Source: Hypericibacter terrae
Lineage (GTDB): Bacteria; Pseudomonadota; Alphaproteobacteria; Dongiales; Dongiaceae
Assembly: GCF_008728855.1 (NCBI RefSeq)
Contig: NZ_CP042906.1
Span: forward strand, 3,470,001 to 3,534,000
Length of the DNA stretch: 64,000 bases
Direction of reading: 5' to 3'
Below are positions 25,240 through 33,935 of the stretch, piece by piece (the stretch's first letter is position 1; every line of letters begins with the position of its first letter). A program made the translations under genes and the position numbers. Under the pieces are notes generated by a model. It did not search any database. It saw only the letters and a list, made by a program, of their open reading frames with translations, and had not been told where the DNA came from.

Positions 25240-26529
25240 GCAGGGCTGTCCGGGGAAACTCATGCATAACAGAACGCCATCTGGTTGGCTGGGACTTTGG
25301 GAGATGGCTTGCTTGGATTGACGGGCGGCGGGCGATCGATACGGTGGAAGGTTTTCCTGGTAAAGAGCGACTGGCCGACGAGTTCGGCCAGTCGCAGGAG
25401 GGGGATTTTCACGCTGTGGAGGCGCGCGCCGATGCGCAGGAGCAGATAGGCGATCATGGCGGCGAGGACCTGCAGCCGGATGGCATTTTCGTTGTTGCCA
25501 AGGAACTTGCGAATATCGAGATGCTGCTTGATCCAGCGGAACAGCAGCTCGATCTGCCACCGGGTCTTGTAGAGGGTGGCGATTTCCACGGCCGAGCGGG
25601 TCATATCGTTGGTGATGAGGGTGATGACGCCGCCTTTTTCGCGCCGGACCCGGATCCGACGCAGCCGGATCGCCAGCTTGGAATCGCCCTTACTGACGAG
25701 GCGGACCTCGGCGTCGTCGATGATCCTGAAGCCGTCGCCGACAATCTTCCGGAGCTTGCGCCGCTTGGTGGCGCGCAAGCGCATGTTGGACTTCGCGCGC
25801 GTGACGAAGACCGCCTCGGCGGCGTCGATCTGGCACCACCAACTGTAGCGACAATAGCCTTTGTCGAAGACATAGGTGGCTCCGGCCTCGATCGGCACGC
25901 GCCGGCCCACCTCGATGTCGTTGATGGTGGCCGGCGTGACCTCGACCGAGCAGGGGCGATCGGCCTTGGGATCGTAGACGACATGCATCTTCATGCCGCG
26001 GATCCGGCCGTTCCAGTCCGCCCAGGCGCAGACCTTGCCCAGCGGAATCGGCGAGGCGTCGATCAAACGCAGCATCTCGTTCCCTTCCTGGCGAGCCAGC
26101 CGATCCACCTCCTGGGAAAGCGTGCCAAACAGCCCCGCAAACACACTCACTGGACGGCGCGCATTGGCATCCGACAAGGTCGAACGAACCAGCTTCCCGA
26201 CCCCCAGATGGTAGTGATGCTGGGAGTTGGCGTTGAAACCCGCCTCCACCCCCCGCAGGCTCTTGGCGTGGCTGAGCTGGGCGTAGATCAGCGCCACCAG
26301 ATGATCCCAGCTCTTGAAGGATTTGTCGTAGGCATCGCCGTCGTGGCGCTCCACCAGCGTGCGGAATTGACGCCGATCGATGGGTTTCAGCAGGCTCACG
26401 AAGATGCTACCCATGTACTGCATGCCCGGTTCCCTTTCTGAGTCTCGACAACCAGAAAGTACCCGGAAAACCTCCGGAAAACCGGGCATGCGCCCGCGAC
26501 CTATCGACTCATTCCCCGGACAGCCCTGC
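25240..26529 (-). mobile_element. Second IS4-family insertion sequence (about 1,290 bp)
   Basis: An 18-bp perfect inverted repeat, GCAGGGCTGTCCGGGGAA, lies at 25240-25257 and 26512-26529, with one transposase gene between. The ends share GGCTGTCCGG with the first IS, so the two elements are related. The flanks (CCCGCATGC on the left, CGTTCCGGG on the right) do not match, so no target duplication is visible. The right flank looks like half of a GC-rich palindrome. Confidence 0.88.
25260..26423 (-). CDS. IS4-family DDE transposase
   Basis: About 387 residues from the ATG at 26423. DDE residues are visible in LRLIDASPIPLGK, in TYVFDKGYCRYSWW and in LYKTRWQIELLFRWIKQHLD. The N-terminal DRRQFRTLVERHDGDAYDKS and SWDHLVALIYAQLSHAKSLR correspond to the DUF4372 leader of IS4 elements. 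It is clearly homologous to, but distinct from, the transposase at 18516-19664. The frame is intact. Confidence 0.92.
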   Translation of the reverse strand: MQYMGSIFVSLLKPIDRRQFRTLVERHDGDAYDKSFKSWDHLVALIYAQLSHAKSLRGVEAGFNANSQHHYHLGVGKLVRSTLSDANARRPVSVFAGLFGTLSQEVDRLARQEGNEMLRLIDASPIPLGKVCAWADWNGRIRGMKMHVVYDPKADRPCSVEVTPATINDIEVGRRVPIEAGATYVFDKGYCRYSWWCQIDAAEAVFVTRAKSNMRLRATKRRKLRKIVGDGFRIIDDAEVRLVSKGDSKLAIRLRRIRVRREKGGVITLITNDMTRSAVEIATLYKTRWQIELLFRWIKQHLDIRKFLGNNENAIRLQVLAAMIAYLLLRIGARLHSVKIPLLRLAELVGQSLFTRKTFHRIDRPPPVNPSKPSPKVPANQMAFCYA

Positions 26530-26561
26530 CGTTCCGGGGGAGGGGATTCAGATGCCTCGCC

Positions 26562-27116
26562 TTACCCAGCGCGCAGCGAGGCGCGGATCAGCGGCGCGAA
26601 ATGGGCGAAGTCCGGCGTCTTCATGCCGAGCACCTTGGCCTCCTCATCCCAGTGGCGGAGCTTCACCGCCTGCTCGGCATAGGGCTCGGCCGCGAAGGCA
26701 GCGGCCTCCTCCGGCTTGTGCGGACCGCCCTGAAGCCGGAGCGACAGCACCGAAGCTTCCGACAGCCGGTCGAAATAGCCGGGCTCGGCGACGCAGAGAT
26801 AGCGCTTCGCCTCGACATGGAGCCGCACCGGCTCGGTCACGTCCGGGCCGAAATGACGCGAGAGCCAGGCCGAGCCCAGCGATTCATGCTCGGTGTCGAT
26901 CCCCTGCTCCGCGATGTCCTGCGGCAGCTCATGGATCAGATGGCCGATGTCATGCAGCAGCGAGGCCACGATCAGCGCGCGGGGCGCCCCCGCCTGCTCG
27001 GCGAGCCAGCCGGCCTGCAGCGCGTGATCGGTCTGGTTGACGCCCTCGCCATAGGTCTCGCCGCCGCGGCGCTCGAAAGCGGACTTGATTTCGAGCAGGA
27101 GCTCGTCCGCGGTCAT
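26562..27116 (-). CDS. tmpB: TmpB/PhnZ-type HD-domain mixed-valent diiron oxygenase
   Basis: A 184-residue HD-domain protein matching the phosphonate-cleaving oxygenases TmpB and PhnZ rather than a phosphohydrolase. Expected diiron ligands are H31, H55 and D56 (LLHDIGHL), H77, H100 and D157. K104 and the N-terminal Y22/E24 (ETYGEGVNQTDHALQ) sit where PhnZ has substrate-binding residues. These enzymes use O2 to cleave the C-P bond of a 1-hydroxyphosphonate. Its start overlaps the tmpA-like gene by four bases. With that partner, the predicted substrate is 1-hydroxy-2-trimethylaminoethylphosphonate and the products are glycine betaine and phosphate. PhnZ activity (glycine-forming) is the alternative. 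Confidence 0.78.
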   Translation of the reverse strand: MTADELLLEIKSAFERRGGETYGEGVNQTDHALQAGWLAEQAGAPRALIVASLLHDIGHLIHELPQDIAEQGIDTEHESLGSAWLSRHFGPDVTEPVRLHVEAKRYLCVAEPGYFDRLSEASVLSLRLQGGPHKPEEAAAFAAEPYAEQAVKLRHWDEEAKVLGMKTPDFAHFAPLIRASLRAG

Positions 27117-28249
27117 GCCCGCAGCTCGATAGCGGACCCACGCTCCAGCACGCGCCAGCGGCTCAGGATGCCGTCCTGGTCGATATAGCAGCCCTGGAGA
27201 TGGCGGCGCCCGAGACTGGGATCGAACCCGTCGCGCCCATGGAGCACGCGGTCGTTCTGGAACATCAGCAGTTGCCCCGGCGCCAGCCGGAAACGCAGCT
27301 CGCCCTCGGGCCGGCGCAGCAAGCGCGCGAAGCGCCGATAGGCCGCGTACCAGCCTTCGATCTCCTCGAGCGGAAGATCGATCGGCGCCGCCGAACGGTT
27401 GTTGAAATGGACCGAGCGCACGACGCCCTCGTGATCGGTATGGATCACGCGCTGGTCGGCCTCGAGATCGGCGTTCTTGTCCGAGAAATGGAAATGCTGC
27501 GGCAGCTTGGAGAGACGCTCGAAGGCCGCCGGGTCCTCGCGCCGCAGATCCTCCGCCGCCTTGAAGCCATCGACCAGGATGCTCTCGCCGCCGGGCGCGT
27601 CGGCTTCGAGGCAATGCAGCAGCTGGATGCCGGGCGACGGGTCGCGATAGGGATTGTCGGTATGCACCCCCAGCCCGACCGAGGTGTAGGCGAGATTATT
27701 GGGGTTCGGGATCGATTTCACGTCGAAATAGGCGCCGTAATTGGTGACGCGGACATGGCCGAAGCGGTTGCCGGCATCGACCACCATGCCGCTGCGCACC
27801 GGCACATTGTCGACGAGGCCGAAGCCATAGGCGTGATAGCGCGCCAGGAATTCCCGCTCCGCCTCGGGCGAGCGGTCGAGCTCGTTCCAATCGGCGCGCG
27901 GCAGATCGTTGGCGATCTCATTGCCCCAGATCCGATGCTGCGGTCGGCGCCGGGCGCGGGCCTGGGGGCTCAGCTCATGGGCCTTCAGCCAATCGGCCGC
28001 ATAGCGGCTGTCATGGCCGTCCGACCAGCCGATCTCGAGCGCGTCGCCCTTCGCCGCAACCGCCTTCGGCGCGATGTCCTCGGGAATGTCGAGCGTGTCC
28101 AGCAGCCGCTGTCCATTGCCGGGATGCCGGCATTGGGCGCAGCGGCAATTGTCGCGCAGCCACAGGAACGGGAACTCGGCGCCACCGCCCTCGCGCCAGC
28201 GGACGGCCACGCGCCGCCCGCTCACTTCCGCATTCTGGACCGATGCCAT
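27113..28249 (-). CDS. tmpA: TmpA-like Fe(II)/2-oxoglutarate dioxygenase (GBBH-type)
   Basis: A 378-residue protein built like gamma-butyrobetaine hydroxylase. An N-terminal zinc-binding domain has C35, C37, C40 and H79 (LRDNCRCAQCRHP). The double-stranded beta-helix oxygenase has iron ligands H196 and D198 (GVHTDNPYRD) and H337 (DRVLHGRDG). TmpA of Leisingera caerulea has this architecture and hydroxylates C1 of 2-trimethylaminoethylphosphonate. The immediate overlap with a PhnZ/TmpB-type gene separates it from true carnitine-pathway hydroxylases. The ATG at 28249 has GAGGAG about ten bases upstream; 28258 and GTG 28267 are weaker. PhnY* belongs to a different, shorter oxygenase family. Confidence 0.78.
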   Translation of the reverse strand: MASVQNAEVSGRRVAVRWREGGGAEFPFLWLRDNCRCAQCRHPGNGQRLLDTLDIPEDIAPKAVAAKGDALEIGWSDGHDSRYAADWLKAHELSPQARARRRPQHRIWGNEIANDLPRADWNELDRSPEAEREFLARYHAYGFGLVDNVPVRSGMVVDAGNRFGHVRVTNYGAYFDVKSIPNPNNLAYTSVGLGVHTDNPYRDPSPGIQLLHCLEADAPGGESILVDGFKAAEDLRREDPAAFERLSKLPQHFHFSDKNADLEADQRVIHTDHEGVVRSVHFNNRSAAPIDLPLEEIEGWYAAYRRFARLLRRPEGELRFRLAPGQLLMFQNDRVLHGRDGFDPSLGRRHLQGCYIDQDGILSRWRVLERGSAIELRA

Positions 28250-28284
28250 GCTTTCCATTCTCCTCACAAACCGTCTCGCGGCTT

Positions 28285-28372
28285 CCCTCCCCCTACCCCC
28301 TCCCGTGAAGGGAGGGGGCGTGGTCTATCTTTTCTAGCCCCCTCCCCTTGCGGGAAGGGGTAGGGGGAGGGG
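28285..28372. repeat. Inverted pair of GC-rich hairpin repeats
   Basis: Arms 28285-28318 and 28338-28372 are near-perfect reverse complements (CCCTCCCCCTACCCC core), and each is also an internal hairpin. It fills the gap between the tmpA-like and dehydrogenase genes. A related pair lies on the other side of the dehydrogenase gene. Confidence 0.8.
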
Positions 28373-28387
28373 TGAGCCGCTCGATCT

Positions 28388-30829
28388 TCAAACCTTCATC
28401 CGGCCACTGGTGGGGTCATACATCGGCTTGAGACTCGCGCGCGCGGGCTCGCGCTTCAACCCGACCTCGATCTCCCATTTGCCCGACGCGACCCAATCGG
28501 CATCGACGCCGGCTTCGTTCTTCACATAGCCCATCGCGATCGCGCGGCCGAGATGATGGCCGTAGTTGGCCGAGCTGGTATGGCCGACGCGCTCGCCGTT
28601 CCGGTAGATCGGCTCGTTGTGATAGAGCAGCGGTTCCGGGTTCTCGAGCGCGAATTGCAGGATGCGCTTGGGCAGTTTCTGCCCTTTCTGTTTCAAGAGC
28701 GCGTCGCGGCCGATGAAATTCACGTTTTTGTCCCAAGCCACGGCGAAACCGAGCCCTGCCTCGAGCGGCGTGTCCTCGTCGGTGATGTCGTGGCCCCAAT
28801 GGCGGTAGGCCTTCTCGATGCGGCAGACATCCATCGCATGCATGCCGCAGAGCTTGAGCCCGTGCGGGGTGCCGGCGGCGAAGACGGTGTCGAACACGCC
28901 GACCGCGAACTCGGTCGGGACATAGAGCTCCCAGCCCAGCTCGCCCATATAGCTGATGCGCGTCGCCCGCACCGTGGCATGGCCGATATTGATCTCCTTG
29001 CTGGCGCCGAAGGGGAAGCCCGCATTGGAGAGATCGGCCTCGGTCAGCGGCTGCAGCAGGGCCCGCGCATTGGGGCCCATGACGCCGATCACGGCATAGG
29101 CGTTGGTGATGTCGTCGACCGTGACCTTGGCGCCCGGCTCGATATGGCGGATGAGCCAGTTCTTGTCGCGCACGGCGGTCGCGGCCGCCGTCACGATCCA
29201 ATATTCATCCTCGGCGATGCGCGTCACGGTGAGATCGGCCTCGATCCCGCCGCGCTCATTGAGCCATTGGGTATAGATCGCACGGCCGGGGGCGCCGCCC
29301 ACGTCGGAGGCGGAGATGCGCTGCAGCTGCGCTTCGGCATCGGGGCCGCGCACCAGGAACTTGGCAAAGGTGGACTGGTCGTAGAGCCCGACCTTCTCGC
29401 GCGTCGCCTTCACCTCGTCGCCGCAATAAGGGAACCAGTTCTGGCGCTTGAAGCTGTATTCGTATTTCGGCTCGACGCCCCTGGGTGCGAACCAGTTCGG
29501 GCGCTCCCAGCCGGCGACATCGCCGAAGCAGGCGCCGTTTTCCTGAAGCCGCATATAGAGCGGCGTGCGGCGGATGCCGCGCGCGGTCGTGAACTGGCGG
29601 TAGGGCCAATGCATCGCATAGAGCAGCCCCAGCGCCTCGGAGACGCGGTCATAGAGATAGGTCTTGCGATTCTGGTGCGGCATCATGCGCCGGATATCGA
29701 CATCCCAGAGATCGAAGGGCGGATGGCCGTCGACGATCCAGGAGGCGAGCGCCATGCCGGCGCCACCGCCCGACTGGATGCCGATGGAGTTGAAACCGGC
29801 TGCGACGAAGAAATTCTTGAGCTCCGGCGCCTCGCCCAGGAGATAGCGCTGGTCCGGCGAGAAACTTTCCGGCCCGTTGAAGAACTTGCGGATACCGGTC
29901 TCGCCCAGCTTCGGAATGCGGTGAATGGCGCCCTCGAGCACCGGCTGGAAATGATCGAAATCCTCGGGCAACTCGTCGAAGCAGAAATCGGCGCGGATGC
30001 CGTTCATGCCCCAGGGCTTGGCATTGGGCTCGAAGGCGCCGATCAGCAGCTTTCCGGCGTCTTCCTTGTAGTAGGCGCAGGCATCCATGTCGCGCATGAC
30101 CGGCAGGTTGCTCGGCACATCCATGGGCTCGGTCACGACGTAGAAATGCTCGGCCGCGTGGAGCGGGACGTTCACACCGGCCATGAGGCCGACCTCGCGC
30201 GCCCACATGCCGCTGCAATTGACGACGATGTCGGACTTGATCTCCTGGCCGTCATCGGTGCGCACACCGGTAACCCGGCCGTCCTGCTTCAGGATCGCCG
30301 CGACGCGGGTGTCCTCGAAGATCTTGGCACCGCCCATGCGGGCCCCCTTGGCCAGTGCCATGGCGGTGTCGGCCGGGTTGCACTGCCCGTCATTGGGAAA
30401 GAAGATGGCACCCAGCAGATCCGAGGTGTTCATCAGCGGATATTTCTCGGCGACCTGCTTCGGCGTGATCGGCTCGGCATCGACGCCGAAGGCATGCGCC
30501 AGCGAGGCGCCGCGCCTGAGCTCGTCCCAGCGCTCCTCGTTGGTCGCGATCGAGATGGAGCCGTTCTGCTTCAGGCCCGTGGCCTGGCCGGTCTCGGCCT
30601 CGAGCTTGCGATAGAGCTCGATCGAATAGCGCGCGAGCTTGGTCAGGTTGCCGCTATAGAGCATGCCGCGCACCAGCCCCGCCGCATGCCAGGTGGTGCC
30701 GCTGGTGAGCTTCTTGCGCTCCAGCAGCACGACGTCCTTCCAGCCATGCTTGGTGAGGTGATAGGCGACGGAACAGCCGATGATGCCGCCGCCGACAATG
30801 ACGGCCCGGGCGTGGGAGGGCAGAGCCAT
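28388..30829 (-). CDS. Dimethylglycine/sarcosine dehydrogenase family flavoprotein
   Basis: An 813-residue protein with an FAD-binding DAO domain (AVIVGGGIIGCSVAYHLTKH), a histidine for covalent flavin in SGTTWHAAGL, an FAO_M middle domain and a C-terminal GcvT domain pair (ISYMGELGWELYVPTEFAVG, then EAGLGFAVAWDKNVNFIGR). This is the layout of mitochondrial DMGDH and SARDH. It oxidatively demethylates dimethylglycine or sarcosine and passes the one-carbon unit to tetrahydrofolate. The ATG at 30829 follows AAGGGGAC. It sits between phnWAY and tmpAB on the same strand and could degrade the betaine that TmpAB would release, after a first demethylation made elsewhere. Confidence 0.88.
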   Translation of the reverse strand: MALPSHARAVIVGGGIIGCSVAYHLTKHGWKDVVLLERKKLTSGTTWHAAGLVRGMLYSGNLTKLARYSIELYRKLEAETGQATGLKQNGSISIATNEERWDELRRGASLAHAFGVDAEPITPKQVAEKYPLMNTSDLLGAIFFPNDGQCNPADTAMALAKGARMGGAKIFEDTRVAAILKQDGRVTGVRTDDGQEIKSDIVVNCSGMWAREVGLMAGVNVPLHAAEHFYVVTEPMDVPSNLPVMRDMDACAYYKEDAGKLLIGAFEPNAKPWGMNGIRADFCFDELPEDFDHFQPVLEGAIHRIPKLGETGIRKFFNGPESFSPDQRYLLGEAPELKNFFVAAGFNSIGIQSGGGAGMALASWIVDGHPPFDLWDVDIRRMMPHQNRKTYLYDRVSEALGLLYAMHWPYRQFTTARGIRRTPLYMRLQENGACFGDVAGWERPNWFAPRGVEPKYEYSFKRQNWFPYCGDEVKATREKVGLYDQSTFAKFLVRGPDAEAQLQRISASDVGGAPGRAIYTQWLNERGGIEADLTVTRIAEDEYWIVTAAATAVRDKNWLIRHIEPGAKVTVDDITNAYAVIGVMGPNARALLQPLTEADLSNAGFPFGASKEINIGHATVRATRISYMGELGWELYVPTEFAVGVFDTVFAAGTPHGLKLCGMHAMDVCRIEKAYRHWGHDITDEDTPLEAGLGFAVAWDKNVNFIGRDALLKQKGQKLPKRILQFALENPEPLLYHNEPIYRNGERVGHTSSANYGHHLGRAIAMGYVKNEAGVDADWVASGKWEIEVGLKREPARASLKPMYDPTSGRMKV

Positions 30830-31180
30830 ACTCAAAGGTCCCCTTCTGGAAGGAATGCGGGGCGTAATCTAGCGGGGTCGTGGCTCCAGGTGAACCGCCA
30901 GCCGGTCGCAGCCGAGGCGGCAGAAAACTGCGGGTTTCCAGCCCGTCCGGCGCTCCCTTTCCTTCCCTGACTCTCCTTCCCTTCCTGCACCTCCCCCCTT
31001 GAGGGGGAGGCTGGGGTGGGGGGTGATCGTAGGGCGCAACCTTGAGAGTGAAATTCCATCCAACTCGCCGCCATTGGGCAGCCATCGCGTCCGTGGCTAC
31101 CCCCCACCCTAACCTCCCCCTCAAGGGGGGAGGGGATAAGGAAGTAGAGGGGATCAGAGTGAGCAATATCGATGCGCCGC
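30830..31180. repeat. Intergenic region with a large GC-rich inverted repeat
   Basis: Between the dehydrogenase gene and phnY lie two 34-base arms (30991-31024 and 31099-31132) that are reverse complements at 32 of 34 positions, separated by about 74 bases. Each arm also contains a CTCCCCC/GGGGGAG hairpin. No gene is seen; the dehydrogenase promoter may be here or upstream. Confidence 0.8.
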
Positions 31181-32620
31181 TCACACCCACGGCAGCGAAT
31201 AGGTCTTCACGTTGGTGAAGCTCTTCATCGCCTCGAGCACGCCTTCCTTGTAGCCGAGGCCGGAATCCTTGATGCCGCCGAAGGGGGACATCTCGATCCG
31301 GTAGCCGGGGACCTCCCACACATTGACGGTTCCGACCTCGAGCTCGCTGACGAAGCGGGTGATGTAGTCGAGCCGGTTGGTGCAGACGCCCGAGGAAAGG
31401 CCATAGGCGGTCGAGTTCGAGACCCGGATCGCATGGTCGATATCCTTGACCCGGATCACCGGCGACACCGGCCCGAAGGTCTCCTGCTTCACCAGCGGGC
31501 AGTCGAACGGCACATGGTCCAGCACGGTCGGCGAATAGAGCGCCCCTTTCCGGACATTGCCGTAGAGCAGCTTGGCGCCCTTGGTCACCGCGTCGTTGGT
31601 CATGTCCTCGCAATAGCGGGCGGCCGCCTCGTCGATGACGGTGCCCATCTCGGTCTTGGGATCGGCGGGGTCGCCATATTTCCAGGCCTTGCTCTTGGCC
31701 AGCAGCTTCTCGACGAACTCGTCGGCGACCGCCTCATGGACGATCATGCGCTTGACCGCCGTGCAGCGCTGGCCGGAGTTCTTGTAGGAACCGCCGGCGG
31801 CCAGGGTCGCGGCGCGCTCGATGTCAGCGTCTTCCATGACGATGATGGGGTCGTTGCCGCCCAGCTCCAGCACCGCGCGCCGATAGCCCATCTTGTTGGC
31901 GATGTACTTGCCGACAGCGACGCCGCCGGTGAAGGTGATGAGCTCGACATTCGGGTTGGTCAGCATCTCGTCGGCGATCTCGCGCGGGTCGCCTGTCACG
32001 ACCTGGAACATCTCGGGCGGCAGGCCCGCCTCGTAGAGCACATCGGCCAGCAGCAGCGCCGTCAGCGGCGTCTTCTCCGAGGGCTTCAGCACCATCTTGT
32101 TGTTGGTCGCGATCGAGGGCGCCACCTTGTGCGCCACCTGATTGAGCGGATGGTTGAAGGGCGTGATCGCGGTGATGCAGCGCAGGGGATCGCGCTGGGT
32201 ATAGATGCGCCGCTTCTGGCCGTGGGGCGTCAGATCGCAGGAAAAGGTCTGGCTGTCGTCCTGGAGGCAGAGGGTCGAGGAGAGCACGAACACGTCATAG
32301 GCCCGGCCGACCTCGTAGAGCGTGTCCTTGAGCGACAGGCCGGATTCCGCCGTGATGACCTCGGCGATCTCCTGGCGGCGGGCATCGAGCAGCTCGCCCG
32401 TGCGGCGCAGGATCTTGGAGCGGTCATAGCGGCTGAGCTTGGGCTTGTAGGCGGCCGCGATCTCATAGGCCTCGCGGATCTGTTCCAGGCCCGCCTTCGG
32501 CACGGTGCCGATCACCTGGTTATTGTAAGGGTTGAACACCTCGATGACGCGGTCGCTGCCGACCAGCTTGCCGCCGATCCGCATCTTTTCCTGACGCAGC
32601 GGCCGAAGGGGTGCGTTCAT
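31181..32620 (-). CDS. phnY: Phosphonoacetaldehyde dehydrogenase
   Basis: A 479-residue NAD-dependent aldehyde dehydrogenase that oxidises phosphonoacetaldehyde to phosphonoacetate. The NAD fold includes [20 protein letters not shown] and [14 protein letters not shown], the general-base glutamate is in LELGGNDP, and the catalytic cysteine is in [11 protein letters not shown]. Its position directly after phnW and phnA, not general similarity, decides the substrate. The ATG at 32620 follows GGGAGAA. It is the last gene of phnW-phnA-phnY, 23 bases after phnA. Confidence 0.9.
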   Translation of the reverse strand: MNAPLRPLRQEKMRIGGKLVGSDRVIEVFNPYNNQVIGTVPKAGLEQIREAYEIAAAYKPKLSRYDRSKILRRTGELLDARRQEIAEVITAESGLSLKDTLYEVGRAYDVFVLSSTLCLQDDSQTFSCDLTPHGQKRRIYTQRDPLRCITAITPFNHPLNQVAHKVAPSIATNNKMVLKPSEKTPLTALLLADVLYEAGLPPEMFQVVTGDPREIADEMLTNPNVELITFTGGVAVGKYIANKMGYRRAVLELGGNDPIIVMEDADIERAATLAAGGSYKNSGQRCTAVKRMIVHEAVADEFVEKLLAKSKAWKYGDPADPKTEMGTVIDEAAARYCEDMTNDAVTKGAKLLYGNVRKGALYSPTVLDHVPFDCPLVKQETFGPVSPVIRVKDIDHAIRVSNSTAYGLSSGVCTNRLDYITRFVSELEVGTVNVWEVPGYRIEMSPFGGIKDSGLGYKEGVLEAMKSFTNVKTYSLPWV

Positions 32621-32643
32621 GGCTGTTCTCCCACCGGTTCCGG

Positions 32644-33906
32644 TCAGCCGACCGCGCGGCGCGCGGCGCCGGTCACGGCCGGCTCGGCATAATTGAGCGC
32701 CAGGTCGAAGGCGCTGAAATTGCGCAGCTTCGCGTCCGCCGCCAGGGCCGGGGTCTTGCGGTTGCAATAGAGCGGCACGCGCTGCTCCGAGACGCCGCCA
32801 TGCGAGCGCAAGGGCGCGTCGAGACCCGAGAGATCATGCCGGTCGGCGCTGGTGCCGATGACGAAGGCCTTCTTCGACACCACGACGATGTCGCCGATCC
32901 GGTCCGGCGGCAGCTCGAAGCGAAAGGCGGCCTCGGCCCGCGTCAGAGCGAGCTCGACCTCGGGCAGCTTCGCGAGGCGGACCGTGATGGCCGTCACATC
33001 CTCGTCTTCCGGCAGATAGGCCGTGGCGAAGGAACCGAGCGCGCCGTGATGGGCGACATAGGGATCGGTGATCGGCAGGATCACGCGGGCCGCATCCTTG
33101 CCGAGCCAGCCATCGAGCAGCGTCTGCAGGAACAGGATCTGCGGCTTGCCGTCGGGACCATGCTTGGCGTTCATGCCATGGTCGGCGGTCAGCACCACCG
33201 TGGCGCCGGCCGCATCGAGCTGCGCCCAGTAGCGATCCATCATCTTGTAGAAGTCGTTCGCCACGGCCGTGCCCGGCGCATGCTTGTGCTGGATATAGTC
33301 GGTGGTGGAGAGATACATGATATCCGGACGGTCGCGCTGCATCAGCTTGACGCCGGCCGCGAACACGAATTCCGACAGGCCCGCGCTGTAGACCGACGGC
33401 AGCGGCAGGCCGACAAACGCCAGTGCATTGTCGATGCCATGCTCGGCCATCGTGGTCTCGTTGGCCTTCTCGGCCGAGAAGCAGATGCCGGTCATGTCCT
33501 TGCCGAGCAACTTGCGCAGCTTGTCCTTGGCGGTCACGACCACGAGCCTAGCACCCGCGTCGGCAAAGGTCGCCAGGATCGTCTCGGCCCGCAGATATTT
33601 CGGGTCGTTCATCATGATCTCGGTGCCGGCCTCGCGGTCGTAGAAGTAGTTGCCGCAGATGCCATGGACCGCCGGCGGCGCGCCGGTGACGATCGAGAGA
33701 TTGTTGGGATTGGTGAAGCTCGGCACCACGCAATCGGCAAGGCGCTTGGTGCCGTGCGGCAAGGCGCGGGAAAGCCAGGGCATCATGCCTGCCTTCATCG
33801 CCTCTTCCATATAGGCCGGCTCGGAGCCGTCGATGCAGACCACCACGACCGGCGCCTTCGGCCAGGCATAGCGGCGACCATTGACGGTCAGGCTGCGTTC
33901 GCTCAT
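32644..33906 (-). CDS. phnA: Phosphonoacetate hydrolase
   Basis: A 420-residue dizinc enzyme of the alkaline-phosphatase superfamily that hydrolyses phosphonoacetate to acetate and phosphate. Metal ligands are seen in order: the aspartate of VVCIDGSEP, the nucleophile threonine in [14 protein letters not shown], the aspartate and histidine of [13 protein letters not shown], the pair in TADHGMN and the late histidine in LRSHGG. Length and spacing match characterised PhnA. It sits between phnW and phnY with short gaps. Confidence 0.93.
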   Translation of the reverse strand: MSERSLTVNGRRYAWPKAPVVVVCIDGSEPAYMEEAMKAGMMPWLSRALPHGTKRLADCVVPSFTNPNNLSIVTGAPPAVHGICGNYFYDREAGTEIMMNDPKYLRAETILATFADAGARLVVVTAKDKLRKLLGKDMTGICFSAEKANETTMAEHGIDNALAFVGLPLPSVYSAGLSEFVFAAGVKLMQRDRPDIMYLSTTDYIQHKHAPGTAVANDFYKMMDRYWAQLDAAGATVVLTADHGMNAKHGPDGKPQILFLQTLLDGWLGKDAARVILPITDPYVAHHGALGSFATAYLPEDEDVTAITVRLAKLPEVELALTRAEAAFRFELPPDRIGDIVVVSKKAFVIGTSADRHDLSGLDAPLRSHGGVSEQRVPLYCNRKTPALAADAKLRNFSAFDLALNYAEPAVTGAARRAVG

Positions 33907-33935
33907 CGAAATTGCCTCGTTTCCCGTTGTCGCGT

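Noticed and set aside
26562-27116. Ordinary HD phosphohydrolase
   Set aside because: The metal-ligand spacing, the lysine after the fifth ligand and the overlap with a 2-oxoglutarate oxygenase fit PhnZ/TmpB oxygenases better.
27113-28249. Carnitine-pathway gamma-butyrobetaine hydroxylase
   Set aside because: The fold is the same, but no carnitine genes are present and the gene is coupled to an HD oxygenase and surrounded by phosphonate genes. It remains the main alternative.
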